Shown piece by piece: positions 26,061-34,504 of a stretch of 64,000 bases of DNA. The translations under genes and the position numbers were made by a program. Each line of letters opens with the position of its first letter. The first letter of the stretch is position 1. Origin of the DNA: Xanthomarina sp. F1114. Lineage in GTDB: Bacteria; Bacteroidota; Bacteroidia; Flavobacteriales; Flavobacteriaceae. The notes under the pieces are model-generated. The model saw only the letters and a program-made list of their open reading frames with translations. It did no database searches and had not been told where the DNA came from. The DNA is taken from NCBI RefSeq assembly GCF_026410255.1, contig NZ_JAPMLL010000008.1:62001-126000 (forward strand), read 5' to 3'.

Positions 26061-26088
26061 TGTAGTTTCAATATTTTCTGAAAGTTTA
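26061..26088. promoter_or_regulatory. Second operator-like site before the epimerase gene
   Basis: A 28-base stretch matching the GbsR-gene palindrome at 22 of 28 positions, with TTTCAATA and TGAAAGTTTA fully kept and the left end degenerate. It ends 44 bases before the epimerase ATG. This would place regulator and epimerase under the same repressor. Confidence 0.6.
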
Positions 26089-26132
26089 ATAATACCTAAA
26101 CGAACATCAACTATTACAAAAACCGTCTAATC

Positions 26133-27035
26133 ATGAAAACAATTATTATTGCCGGAGGAACAGGATTTCTAGGTCAAATTTTAGAAAAGCACTTTTCTAG
26201 TAAAGGTTATTTTATTAAAACTCTAACTAGAAAGCCCATAAAAAAGAATGACATTTATTGGGACGCAAAAAGTTTAGGGAACTGGACAAGGGAATTAGAA
26301 AACACCTATGCATTAATTAATCTAACAGGTAAATCTGTTGATTGCCGATATACTGAAAAGAACAAGAAACTAATTTATAATTCCAGAATTGATTCAACTC
26401 AAATTTTGGGAGTCGCTATTAATTTATGTGATAATCCACCAATCATCTGGTTGAACTCCTCAACAGCAACTATTTATAAAGATTCAATAAACAAGAAAAT
26501 GGATGAAGAACATGGCGACATTGGTGATGACTTCTCGATGAACATTGCAAAATCATGGGAGAAATCATTTTACGCCATTAAAAATACAAGAACACGAAAA
26601 ATAGCATTACGAACCGCCATAGTATTAGGCAGAGCAGGCGGCGCCTTAACTCCGTTAAAACGTTTAACTAAACTTGGCTTAGGGGGATATCAAGGAAATG
26701 GAAATCAGAAAGTAAGTTGGATTCATCAAGAAGACTTTGCTAGAGCCGTAGAGTATTTAATGAATCATGAATCTTTAGAAGGAAACTTCAACCTATGTGT
26801 ACCAAAGCCCACAGATAACAAAACATTAATGCGTGGATTACGAAATGTTCTCGATGTTCCAATAGGAATAAACCATCCAGTTTGGCTACTAAATTTTGGA
26901 GCTAAGTTAATTGGCACAGAAACCGAATTAGTTTTAAAAAGCAGAAATGTGATTCCTAAACGCCTTCTTGAGACTCAATTTAAATTTAAATTTACGAATA
27001 TTGAGGAAGCATTATCTAACTTAATAAAAACCTAA
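26133..27035 (+). CDS. TIGR01777-family epimerase/oxidoreductase
   Basis: A protein of 300 residues of the atypical SDR family related to SDR39U1 and E. coli YfcH. The N-terminal NAD(P) motif is GGTGFLG (residues 8-14). Typical family segments are LINLTGKSVDCRYTEKNKK, SSTATIYKDS, LRTAIVLGRAGGALTPLKRL and WIHQEDFARAVEYL. The C-terminal DUF1731 part follows (VPKRLLETQFKFKFTNIEEAL). Substrates of this family are unknown. The upstream regulator and shared operator imply it is induced together with the regulator. The ECF sigma gene begins 54 bases further on and may be co-transcribed. Confidence 0.9.
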   Translation: MKTIIIAGGTGFLGQILEKHFSSKGYFIKTLTRKPIKKNDIYWDAKSLGNWTRELENTYALINLTGKSVDCRYTEKNKKLIYNSRIDSTQILGVAINLCDNPPIIWLNSSTATIYKDSINKKMDEEHGDIGDDFSMNIAKSWEKSFYAIKNTRTRKIALRTAIVLGRAGGALTPLKRLTKLGLGGYQGNGNQKVSWIHQEDFARAVEYLMNHESLEGNFNLCVPKPTDNKTLMRGLRNVLDVPIGINHPVWLLNFGAKLIGTETELVLKSRNVIPKRLLETQFKFKFTNIEEALSNLIKT

Positions 27036-27089
27036 ACCTTTTTATTGGTATAATTTAATTATTTTTGAAGCAAACTGTTCAAAAGAACT

Positions 27090-27647
27090 ATGCCAAAACA
27101 CCTCATAAATCCGAATACATGGATAGACAAGTATTCCGATTATCTTTTCAATTTCACTATTTCTCGTGTAAACGATAGAGAGAAAGCCAAAGATTTGGTT
27201 CAGGATACTTTTTTTGCTGGTTTAAAATCTATGAAGAATTTTAAAGGAGAAGCTAGTGAACGCACCTGGCTGATTTCAATTTTAAAACGAAAAATTATTG
27301 ATCACTATCGGAAAATTAATTCTATTAAAGGACAGGCCGAAATTAGGGTAGAATTTAATTCGGATGAGGATGATGACGGAAGTTGGTTAGAAAAAAGAGT
27401 TGCAGACCCAGATTATAAAACAGCAGAAGACAACCTAGTTAACGACGAACTTGGGGAAGCTATTTATATGTGCTTAAGCAAGCTTCCAAAAAAACAAGCT
27501 ACTGTTTTTAGAATGAAAACCATTGAAGGTTTAGAAACTGAAACAATTTGTAATGATTTGAATATCACCCCGTCTAATCTGTGGGTAATTGTTCATAGAG
27601 CAAGAATAGCCATGGCAGAATGCATGGAAAAAAACTGGTTTAAATAA
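27090..27647 (+). CDS. ECF-type sigma-70 factor
   Basis: A protein of 185 residues. Region 2 is YLFNFTISRVNDREKAKDLVQDTFFAGLKSMKNF with the -10 helix region ERTWLISILKRKIIDHYRK; region 4 is LPKKQATVFRMKTIEGLETETICNDLNITPSNLWVIVHRARIAM. A long acidic linker (EFNSDEDDDGSWLEKRVADPDY) separates them, as in the Bacteroidota group related to ECF sigma factors with a short zinc-type anti-sigma. The small gene two bases downstream (27650) is likely its partner. Target promoters are unknown. Confidence 0.9.
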   Translation: MPKHLINPNTWIDKYSDYLFNFTISRVNDREKAKDLVQDTFFAGLKSMKNFKGEASERTWLISILKRKIIDHYRKINSIKGQAEIRVEFNSDEDDDGSWLEKRVADPDYKTAEDNLVNDELGEAIYMCLSKLPKKQATVFRMKTIEGLETETICNDLNITPSNLWVIVHRARIAMAECMEKNWFK

Positions 27648-27649
27648 TA

Positions 27650-27922
27650 ATGAAAGAGCTAAAGAAAAAATCATACTTGTTTATATCCTGTGACGAAGCA
27701 CAACATATTTGTGACAAAGCACAGTATAATGAGGCTTCTTCCTGGGAAAAATTTAAACTTAGGCTGCGTTATTTTTGGTGTAGAATAACAAAAAAGTATG
27801 TCAACCAAAATATTAAATTAACTCAAGCTATTGATGCCTCTAAAGTAACTTGTTTAAATACTGAGGAAAAACAATTTTTAGAACAAAATCTCCAACAAGA
27901 ATTAAAAAAGCAACAAGAGTAA
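27650..27922 (+). CDS. Small Cys/His protein, probable anti-sigma factor
   Basis: A protein of 90 residues starting two bases after the ECF sigma gene. It contains the pattern SCDEAQHICDKAQYNEASSWEKFKLRLRYFWCR, where a His and Cys are followed by another Cys 30 residues later. This resembles the zinc-binding anti-sigma (HC2-like) helices of short cytoplasmic anti-sigma factors, although the second CxxC cysteine is missing (WCRITKKY). No transmembrane segment is present. Its last 21 bases overlap the end of the convergent UbiA-like gene. The function is inferred from gene position and motif only. Confidence 0.65.
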   Translation: MKELKKKSYLFISCDEAQHICDKAQYNEASSWEKFKLRLRYFWCRITKKYVNQNIKLTQAIDASKVTCLNTEEKQFLEQNLQQELKKQQE

Positions 27923-28735
27923 TACCAACCAAAATACCGGAATGCCTTCTACCCAGAAAGAACTGTAATACTTAGCTTGATTCTTCTTTGCAAAAATTAA
28001 AAACAACAAGCATATAAAAGTTATTATTAGTAAGGCTAAAATCTGATATTCGTTGGTGTCATTCTTTAAGAATTCCAGAAAGAAAAAAATCATCAACAGC
28101 AGAACACCTATTATTTTGGTCTTTTTAATTCCTATCTGCTGAGGAATTGTTGCCAATTTAATACTGTCGTAATTTAAGTCCCTAATTTCAAAAGGGATCA
28201 TTAAAGCAAGTACAAAAACAAATCTTTGTACAACCGTAATAATGACATCTGCATGTATAGAAACCCTGTTGTTTATTAAAGGTAATACAACTGTTACTCC
28301 TGCCCAAACCGAAGCAATTATATACACTTTTAGTCCACTAATACTTCTCAGGTTTTTATGACTATCGTACATCCGTTTCTTAGGTAAAAACGGAACAGCG
28401 TATAAAAAAGTTATAAGTCCAAAACCTAAAATAACCAATAAGGTAACAGGTTCTAATTGCCAAGCAAAATAGCACATTAGCAGAAAACATATAAGCGAAA
28501 ATATCTGGACCATTCTAAGCCAGTTAGTTAAACTTCTGTGATGAAAGCGTGCTCTTCCAAAATACTTTACAAAATTATAACCAGAAACAGAGGCGAAAAA
28601 TATAAAGTAAAGCACCGTTTCATCATAAGGAACATGAAATTCTAGCAGGGTTATCCACGACAAGGCAAAGACAGATAATGCCACGTGAATGCTACTATCT
28701 AAATAAAAATTGAATACTTGCTTCACCAAACTCAT
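27902..28735 (-). CDS. UbiA-like polytopic membrane protein
   Basis: A protein of 277 residues from the ATG at 28735 (MSLVKQVFNFYLDSSIHVALSV); the frame is open further upstream. It has eight or nine hydrophobic helices. The family resemblance to UbiA prenyltransferases comes from the segment PFEIRDLNYDSIKLATIPQQIGIKKT, which matches the second aspartate-rich motif. The first motif (NDxxD) is not seen at the expected place, where GYNFVKYFGRARFHHR is found instead, so classical prenyl transfer is doubtful. It converges on the sigma/anti-sigma pair and overlaps its end by 21 bases. Confidence 0.7.
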   Translation of the reverse strand: MSLVKQVFNFYLDSSIHVALSVFALSWITLLEFHVPYDETVLYFIFFASVSGYNFVKYFGRARFHHRSLTNWLRMVQIFSLICFLLMCYFAWQLEPVTLLVILGFGLITFLYAVPFLPKKRMYDSHKNLRSISGLKVYIIASVWAGVTVVLPLINNRVSIHADVIITVVQRFVFVLALMIPFEIRDLNYDSIKLATIPQQIGIKKTKIIGVLLLMIFFFLEFLKNDTNEYQILALLIITFICLLFLIFAKKNQAKYYSSFWVEGIPVFWLVLLLLLF

Positions 28736-28821
28736 AAAACAAAAGTACATAAACTGTTAACAATCTTTTCAATTGGTTAAAAACTTTAGTTATCATTAAC
28801 AAAAAAACGTGAATTATTGCG

Positions 28822-28829
28822 TAATTTTG
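28822..28829 (+). promoter_or_regulatory. -7 box of gcvP
   Basis: TAATTTTG matches TAnnTTTG and would give a leader of about 87 bases before the gcvP ATG. Confidence 0.55.
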
Positions 28830-28844
28830 CACTTTAAAAATCAT

Positions 28845-28869
28845 CTATCATTCTTAACAAAAATGATAG
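28845..28869 (+). promoter_or_regulatory. Hairpin in the gcvP leader
   Basis: CTATCATT and AATGATAG form a perfect 8-bp stem with a 9-base loop, within the 5' leader. It is too small and lacks the conserved cores of a glycine riboswitch. Confidence 0.5.
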
Positions 28870-28922
28870 TGCATTAAAACGGAATTTTCGAGAAATCGGA
28901 TACATAACACAACTAAATTTTA

Positions 28923-31772
28923 ATGAACACAACTAATTTCGCACTTCGCCACATTGGTCCAAGAGAAGAAGACCAAATCCAAATGCTTAAAGCTATTGGA
29001 GTTGAATCTATGGATCAACTTATTTTTGAAACACTTCCTGATGGTATTAAATTACAAAAGCCATTAGATTTAGACGAGCCTATGAGTGAATATGAATATT
29101 TAACCCATATTCATGAGTTATCTAAATTAAATAAAACATATAAAACCTATATAGGTCTCGGGTATCACCCAACTATTTTACCTCCAGTTATTCAACGTAA
29201 CATTCTTGAAAACCCAGGTTGGTACACAGCATATACGCCTTACCAAGCAGAAATTGCTCAAGGACGTCTAGAAGCTTTATTAAATTTTCAAACGATGGTT
29301 TCAGACCTTACAGGTATGGAGCTTGCCAATGCCTCTCTTTTAGATGAAAGTACGGCAGCAGCAGAAGCCATGAGCTTATTGTTTGCTGTTAGAGAAAGAG
29401 AGCAGAAGAAAGCTAAAGTTAATAAGTTTTTTGTTTCGGAAAATATTTTACCTCAAACCTTATCTTTACTTCAAACCAGATCAACTCCTCTAGGAATAGA
29501 ATTAGTAGTTGGTAACGAAGACACTTTCGATTTTTCTACAGAATTCTTTGGAGCAATCTTACAATATCCTGGTAAAAACGGACAGATTACTGATATTAAA
29601 ACCTTTATAGAAAAAGCAAATGACGTAAATATTAAAGTAGCTGTTGCTGCCGATATTTTAAGTCTTGTTATGCTGGAAGCACCAGGGAAATTTGGTGCCG
29701 ATGTGGTAGTAGGAACTACGCAACGTTTTGGAATTCCAATGGGATATGGCGGACCTCACGCTGCTTATTTTGCAACTAAAGACGCTTATAAAAGAGACCT
29801 TCCAGGACGTATTATTGGTGTTACCAAAGACATGAATGGAAATCGTGCTTTACGTATGGCTTTACAAACACGTGAGCAACATATTAAGCGAGACAGAGCA
29901 ACTTCAAATATCTGTACTGCACAAGTGTTACTAGCAGTAATGGCTGGAATGTACGCTGTATATCACGGACCAAAAGGTTTGGAATTTATTGCTAATAAGG
30001 TTCATTCTACAGCTACTACAGTTTCTAATGTCATAGAGAAATTAGGCTTTAAACAAACAAACACCTCCTTTTTTGATACATTAAATGTGCATGCCGATAG
30101 TGCTAAAATAAAAGCCCTTGCAGAAAAAAATCAAGTTAATTTCTTCTATCCAGACGCCAATACAGTTACCATTTCAATTAATGAAACCACTAACTTAAAA
30201 GATGCCAACGAAATTATTGCCATTTTTGCTGAAGCAGCTGGAAAGGACACTATTAAAGTAACCTCCCTATTAGAAGAAAATTATATTTCTGAGAATCTTC
30301 AGAGAACCTCAGATTTTTTAAATTTAGATGTTTTTAATTCCCATCATTCTGAAACGGAATTAATGCGTTATATTAAAAAATTAGAGCGTAAGGATTTATC
30401 GTTAAATCACTCTATGATTTCTTTAGGATCTTGTACTATGAAATTAAATGCAGCTGCAGAAATGCTGCCTTTAAGTTCACCTAACTGGGGCAGTGTTCAC
30501 CCTTTTGTTCCAATAGAACAGGCAGAAGGTTATCAAATTATTTTAAAAGAATTAGAAGACCAGTTAACTGAAATCACAGGTTTTGCTGCTACTTCTTTAC
30601 AACCAAATTCTGGAGCACAAGGTGAATATGCCGGTTTAATGGTTATTAAAGCTTACCATGAATCTCGTGGAGACCACCATAGAAACATTTGTTTAATTCC
30701 ATCTTCAGCTCACGGAACTAATCCTGCAAGTGCTGTTATGGCTGGAATGAAAGTAGTTGTAACTAAATCTACAGACAAAGGAAATATCGATGTTGAAGAT
30801 TTACGTAAGAAAGCGGAATTACACAAAGATAATTTATCATGTATTATGGTAACTTATCCGTCTACTCACGGTGTTTACGAATCTGCCATCAAAGAAATTA
30901 CACAAATAATTCATGATAACGGGGGACAAGTTTATATGGATGGTGCCAATATGAATGCTCAAGTAGGATTAACAAATCCTGGACATATTGGAGCTGATGT
31001 ATGTCACTTAAACCTTCATAAAACCTTTGCTATTCCTCATGGAGGTGGAGGTCCTGGCGTTGGTCCAATTTGTGTAGCCAAACAATTAGCGCCATTTTTA
31101 CCTGGAAATCCAATTATAAAAACGGGAGGAGACCAGGCTATTACTGCTATTTCCAGTGCGCCATATGGTTCTTCTTTAGTTTGTTTAATTTCTTACGCTT
31201 ATATTAAAATGTTAGGTGCTGAAGGTTTAACACAATCCACTAAAACAGCTATTTTAAATGCCAACTACATCAAACAACGCTTACAAGGACAATTTGACAC
31301 CTTGTATTCTGGAGAACGTGGTCGTGCAGCACACGAAATGATTGTAGATTGCAGACCTTTTAAAGCCCATGGCATTGAAGTATCTGATATTGCTAAGCGT
31401 TTAATGGATTACGGGTTTCACGCGCCAACAGTATCGTTTCCTGTAGCAGGAACTTTAATGATAGAACCAACTGAGAGCGAAAGCAAAGCTGAAATGGATC
31501 GTTTTTGTGATGCCATGATATCCATTAAAAAAGAAATTGATTTAGCAACAAAAGACGATGAGAACAACGTATTGAAAAATGCGCCTCATACCTTAGAGAT
31601 GTTAACAGCTTCTGAATGGCTCATGCCGTATTCGAGAGAAACAGCTGCCTATCCGTTAGATTATATTAGAGATAATAAATTTTGGCCAACTGTAAGACGT
31701 GTAAACGATGCTTATGGAGACAGAAATTTAATATGTACTTGCGCTCCAATTGAAGAGTATATGGAGGCATAA
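28923..31772 (+). CDS. gcvP: Glycine dehydrogenase (decarboxylating), P protein
   Basis: A single-chain P protein of 949 residues, covering both halves that are split into gcvPA/gcvPB in some bacteria. The N-terminal start FALRHIGPREEDQIQML, YTPYQAEIAQGRLEAL and the PLP-binding lysine region LNLHKTFAIPHGGGGPGVG (near residue 700) are all present. It decarboxylates glycine and passes the aminomethyl group to the H protein of the glycine cleavage system. No other gcv gene is nearby. The leader is about 87 bases and contains a small hairpin. A strong terminator follows. Confidence 0.97.
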   Translation: MNTTNFALRHIGPREEDQIQMLKAIGVESMDQLIFETLPDGIKLQKPLDLDEPMSEYEYLTHIHELSKLNKTYKTYIGLGYHPTILPPVIQRNILENPGWYTAYTPYQAEIAQGRLEALLNFQTMVSDLTGMELANASLLDESTAAAEAMSLLFAVREREQKKAKVNKFFVSENILPQTLSLLQTRSTPLGIELVVGNEDTFDFSTEFFGAILQYPGKNGQITDIKTFIEKANDVNIKVAVAADILSLVMLEAPGKFGADVVVGTTQRFGIPMGYGGPHAAYFATKDAYKRDLPGRIIGVTKDMNGNRALRMALQTREQHIKRDRATSNICTAQVLLAVMAGMYAVYHGPKGLEFIANKVHSTATTVSNVIEKLGFKQTNTSFFDTLNVHADSAKIKALAEKNQVNFFYPDANTVTISINETTNLKDANEIIAIFAEAAGKDTIKVTSLLEENYISENLQRTSDFLNLDVFNSHHSETELMRYIKKLERKDLSLNHSMISLGSCTMKLNAAAEMLPLSSPNWGSVHPFVPIEQAEGYQIILKELEDQLTEITGFAATSLQPNSGAQGEYAGLMVIKAYHESRGDHHRNICLIPSSAHGTNPASAVMAGMKVVVTKSTDKGNIDVEDLRKKAELHKDNLSCIMVTYPSTHGVYESAIKEITQIIHDNGGQVYMDGANMNAQVGLTNPGHIGADVCHLNLHKTFAIPHGGGGPGVGPICVAKQLAPFLPGNPIIKTGGDQAITAISSAPYGSSLVCLISYAYIKMLGAEGLTQSTKTAILNANYIKQRLQGQFDTLYSGERGRAAHEMIVDCRPFKAHGIEVSDIAKRLMDYGFHAPTVSFPVAGTLMIEPTESESKAEMDRFCDAMISIKKEIDLATKDDENNVLKNAPHTLEMLTASEWLMPYSRETAAYPLDYIRDNKFWPTVRRVNDAYGDRNLICTCAPIEEYMEA

Positions 31773-31790
31773 CTTTCAAATAGTTATAAA

Positions 31791-31821
31791 TTAAAAAGCC
31801 CTCGTTTTGAGGGCTTTTTAA
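31791..31821 (+). terminator. Terminator of gcvP
   Basis: TTAAAAAGCCCTC-GTTTT-GAGGGCTTTTTAA: 13 perfect base pairs and a 5-base loop. Confidence 0.85.
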
Positions 31822-31951
31822 TTATAAAACCCTTAAAAAATTCATTTATTAATACGAATTTGACAAAAAAACGCTATTATTATAAAAATGAATATGCTAA
31901 CAATTAATTTATGATTAATTTAGCATTAGCCCAATATTTAACAGCAAACTA

Positions 31952-33010
31952 ATGGCAATAAAAATTACAGGAACTGGGAGTTATATTCCGAATAATATAG
32001 AAAGGAATGAAGACTTTATAAGTCATCAATTTCTAAATGAAGACGGCTCGTCTATCAAGCATCAAAACGATGTTATTATAGAGAAATTCAAAGCCATTAC
32101 TGGTATTGGAGAACGACGATATGCCGAGGATCATTTAACCACATCTGATCTTGCTTTTTTTGCAGCTAAAAAAGCCATTGAAGACTCAAAAATTGATCAA
32201 GAAGAACTGGACTATATTATTGTGGGTCATAATTATGGCGATGTAAAACACAATACTGAACAAAGCGATACGGTTCCAAGTATTGGCTCCAGAGTGAAGC
32301 ATCTTTTAGGAATTAAAAATCCAAAATGCGTTGCTTACGATGTTCTTTTTGGATGTCCAGGCTGGAACGAAGGTCTTATTCAAGCCAACGCATTTATAAA
32401 GTCTGGAATTGCAAAAAAATGTCTGGTCATTGGTGCAGAAGCACTATCTCGTGTTATTGATAAACACGATAGGGATTCCATGATTTATAGTGATGGTGCT
32501 GGGGCCGTAGTTCTTGAAAAAACTAGCGATGAGGGCGGAATAATTACTCATGAAAGCGCAACCTACGCCTTAGACGAAGCTCATTTTATATATTTTGGAG
32601 AAACGAATAATCCAGAAATTACAGATCAGCGTAAATATATTAAAATGTATGGCAGAAAAATTTATGAATTTGCCTTAAATCATGTACCAGCTGCTATGAA
32701 ATCCTGTTTGGATAAAAGTGGTTATGGCATTCATGATTTAAAGAAGATTCTGATTCATCAAGCCAATGAGAAAATGGATGAAGCCATTGTGCAACGTTTC
32801 TATAAATTATATAATATGGACATGCCAAAAGATATTATGCCCATGACTATTAACAAACTAGGAAATTCTAGCGTGGCAACAATTCCAACCCTATTAGATT
32901 TAATTTTGAAAGGCGAACTTGAAGGGCATTCCATTAACAAAGACGATGTTATTATGTTTGCCAGTGTTGGTGCCGGAATGAATATTAATGCTATTGTTTA
33001 TAAAGTTTAA
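31952..33010 (+). CDS. FabH-like 3-oxoacyl-ACP synthase III family protein
   Basis: A thiolase-fold enzyme of 352 residues. The catalytic Cys lies in VLFGCPGWNEGL, the His in ILIHQANEKMDEAI and the Asn in NKLGNSSVATIPTLL, so the Cys-His-Asn triad is complete. The N-terminal segment ITGTGSYIPNNIERNEDF is typical. An insertion around residues 30-60 (FLNEDGSSIKHQNDVIIEKF) distinguishes it from housekeeping FabH and is common in Bacteroidota paralogues of unknown substrate. It is followed by a methyltransferase and a glycosyltransferase; the combination hints at lipid or surface-glycan modification, which is inference. Confidence 0.88.
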   Translation: MAIKITGTGSYIPNNIERNEDFISHQFLNEDGSSIKHQNDVIIEKFKAITGIGERRYAEDHLTTSDLAFFAAKKAIEDSKIDQEELDYIIVGHNYGDVKHNTEQSDTVPSIGSRVKHLLGIKNPKCVAYDVLFGCPGWNEGLIQANAFIKSGIAKKCLVIGAEALSRVIDKHDRDSMIYSDGAGAVVLEKTSDEGGIITHESATYALDEAHFIYFGETNNPEITDQRKYIKMYGRKIYEFALNHVPAAMKSCLDKSGYGIHDLKKILIHQANEKMDEAIVQRFYKLYNMDMPKDIMPMTINKLGNSSVATIPTLLDLILKGELEGHSINKDDVIMFASVGAGMNINAIVYKV

Positions 33011-33024
33011 CCAACAAGATTTCT

Positions 33025-33040
33025 CCCAATAGTTATTGGG
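33025..33040. repeat. Intergenic palindrome, CCCAATA type
   Basis: CCCAATA-GT-TATTGGG, seven perfect base pairs, just after the FabH-like gene. It resembles the flavobacterial intergenic repeat CCCGATAGCTATCGGG with two changes. Confidence 0.55.
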
Positions 33041-33062
33041 TATGCAGAAAATAAAATGAGAT

Positions 33063-33078
33063 TCCTGCATTCGCAGGA
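33063..33078. repeat. Divergent copy of the ATTCCTGC palindrome
   Basis: TCCTGC-ATTC-GCAGGA, preceded by GAGAT as in the macroglobulin array, with one loop change (ATTC for TTTC). It ends seven bases before the methyltransferase ATG and so lies in the translation-initiation region. Confidence 0.8.
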
Positions 33079-33084
33079 CATATT

Positions 33085-33606
33085 ATGTACGAAAACACCT
33101 ATCCCAATAAGCGCTTTAAACACACGACCGAATTTCTTGAAAAACATATTACAAGCCATTCAACCATTTTAGATTTGGGGGTTGAAAATCCATTTACAGA
33201 AATCATGAAACAACATGGTTTTAAAGTAACAAATACCCAAGGGGAAGATTTAGACATAAACACCACGGGCATTGAAAACTCGGATGCAGATGTGGTAACC
33301 GCTTTTGAAATATTTGAACACCTTCTCTCCCCTTTTACCGTTTTAAAATCTATAAAGGCCGACAAACTTGTTGCCAGTGTGCCTTTAAAACTCTGGTTTT
33401 CTTCGGCCTATAGAAGCAAAACAGATATGAGAGATAGGCATTATCACGAGTTTGAAGATTGGCAATTTGATTGGCTTTTAGAAAAGGCAGGATGGAAAAT
33501 AATAGACAGACAAAAATGGACCAATCCCACAAAAAAAATTGGAATCCGTCCTATTTTACGATGGTTTACACCGAGGTATTATATTGTTTATGCTAAAAGA
33601 ATTTAG
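33085..33606 (+). CDS. Class I SAM-dependent methyltransferase
   Basis: A short methyltransferase of 173 residues. The SAM-binding motif I is degenerate (STILDLGVENPFTEIM), followed by VTAFEIFEHLLSPFTVL, a typical motif II/III with the EHL signature, and LEKAGWKIIDRQKW near the C-terminus. The substrate is not known. It starts immediately after a copy of the ATTCCTGC palindrome, and the glycosyltransferase gene begins 24 bases downstream, so the two are probably co-expressed. Confidence 0.8.
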   Translation: MYENTYPNKRFKHTTEFLEKHITSHSTILDLGVENPFTEIMKQHGFKVTNTQGEDLDINTTGIENSDADVVTAFEIFEHLLSPFTVLKSIKADKLVASVPLKLWFSSAYRSKTDMRDRHYHEFEDWQFDWLLEKAGWKIIDRQKWTNPTKKIGIRPILRWFTPRYYIVYAKRI

Positions 33607-33630
33607 CGTTGAATTTTAATTATTAAACCT

Positions 33631-34473
33631 TTGAATTTCTACATAGTTATCCCTGCTCATAACGAAGAAGCTTGCATCCAGCAAACGCTTGGCTCTTTAA
33701 CTGCGCAAACGCTATTACCAAAACAGGTAGTTGTAGTGAATGATAATTCTACGGATAACACGCAACAAATAGTTGAAGAATTTACTTCAAAACATCACTG
33801 GATCTCATTAATAAATACAAGCTCTTCAGATAAACATTTACCGGGCTCAAAAATTATCAATGCCTTTTATCAAGGCTATAAAACTTTAGATCAAGACTTC
33901 AATGTGATTTGTAAGTTTGATGCCGATTTAATTTTTCCGATCAATTATTTAGAGAAGTTGGCCTTTCATTTTAATAATAACGAGAAACTTGGGATGGTTT
34001 CTGGGTTTTGTTATATTGAAAAGAATGACACCTGGGTTTTAGAGAATCTGACCAGAACAGACCATATTCGTGGGGCTTTAAAAGCTTATAGAAAAGCCTG
34101 TTTTATTCAAATAGGAAAACTCAAGCCGTCCATGGGTTGGGACACAGTAGACGAGTTATTGGCCAAGTTTTACGGCTGGGAACTACTTACAGACCAAACA
34201 CTACATGTCAAGCATTTAAAACCTACTGGAATAAGCTATAATAAAGCATCCAAGCACCTACAAGGAGAAGCCATGTATAAAATGCGCTATGGGTTTATAA
34301 TTACGTTGATTTCTGCCTTAAAATTGGCCTATAAAAAAGAAAGTTTCAATCTTTTTACAGATTATATGGCGGGTTATTTTAAAGCGAAAAGAGAAAAGCT
34401 TCCGTTTTTAGTTTCGGAAGAACAAGGAGAGTTTATTCGGAGAACACGCTGGAAGGGTATGATTAGAAATTAA
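33631..34473 (+). CDS. Family 2 glycosyltransferase
   Basis: A protein of 280 residues with a TTG start at 33631 (no ATG fits). The GT-A fold is clear: FYIVIPAHNEEACIQQTLGSL, VVVNDNSTDNTQQIV, and the metal-binding FDADLIFPINYLEKL. There is no membrane anchor. The nucleotide-sugar donor and acceptor are unknown; the FabH-like and methyltransferase genes upstream suggest a small surface-molecule modification cluster. Confidence 0.87.
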   Translation: MNFYIVIPAHNEEACIQQTLGSLTAQTLLPKQVVVVNDNSTDNTQQIVEEFTSKHHWISLINTSSSDKHLPGSKIINAFYQGYKTLDQDFNVICKFDADLIFPINYLEKLAFHFNNNEKLGMVSGFCYIEKNDTWVLENLTRTDHIRGALKAYRKACFIQIGKLKPSMGWDTVDELLAKFYGWELLTDQTLHVKHLKPTGISYNKASKHLQGEAMYKMRYGFIITLISALKLAYKKESFNLFTDYMAGYFKAKREKLPFLVSEEQGEFIRRTRWKGMIRN

Positions 34474-34504
34474 ATAAAACATCTATCTTCTTTGCATAAT
34501 TTCA

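Noticed and set aside
28822-28922. Glycine riboswitch upstream of gcvP
   Set aside because: The leader lacks the conserved riboswitch core sequences and is only about 87 bases long.
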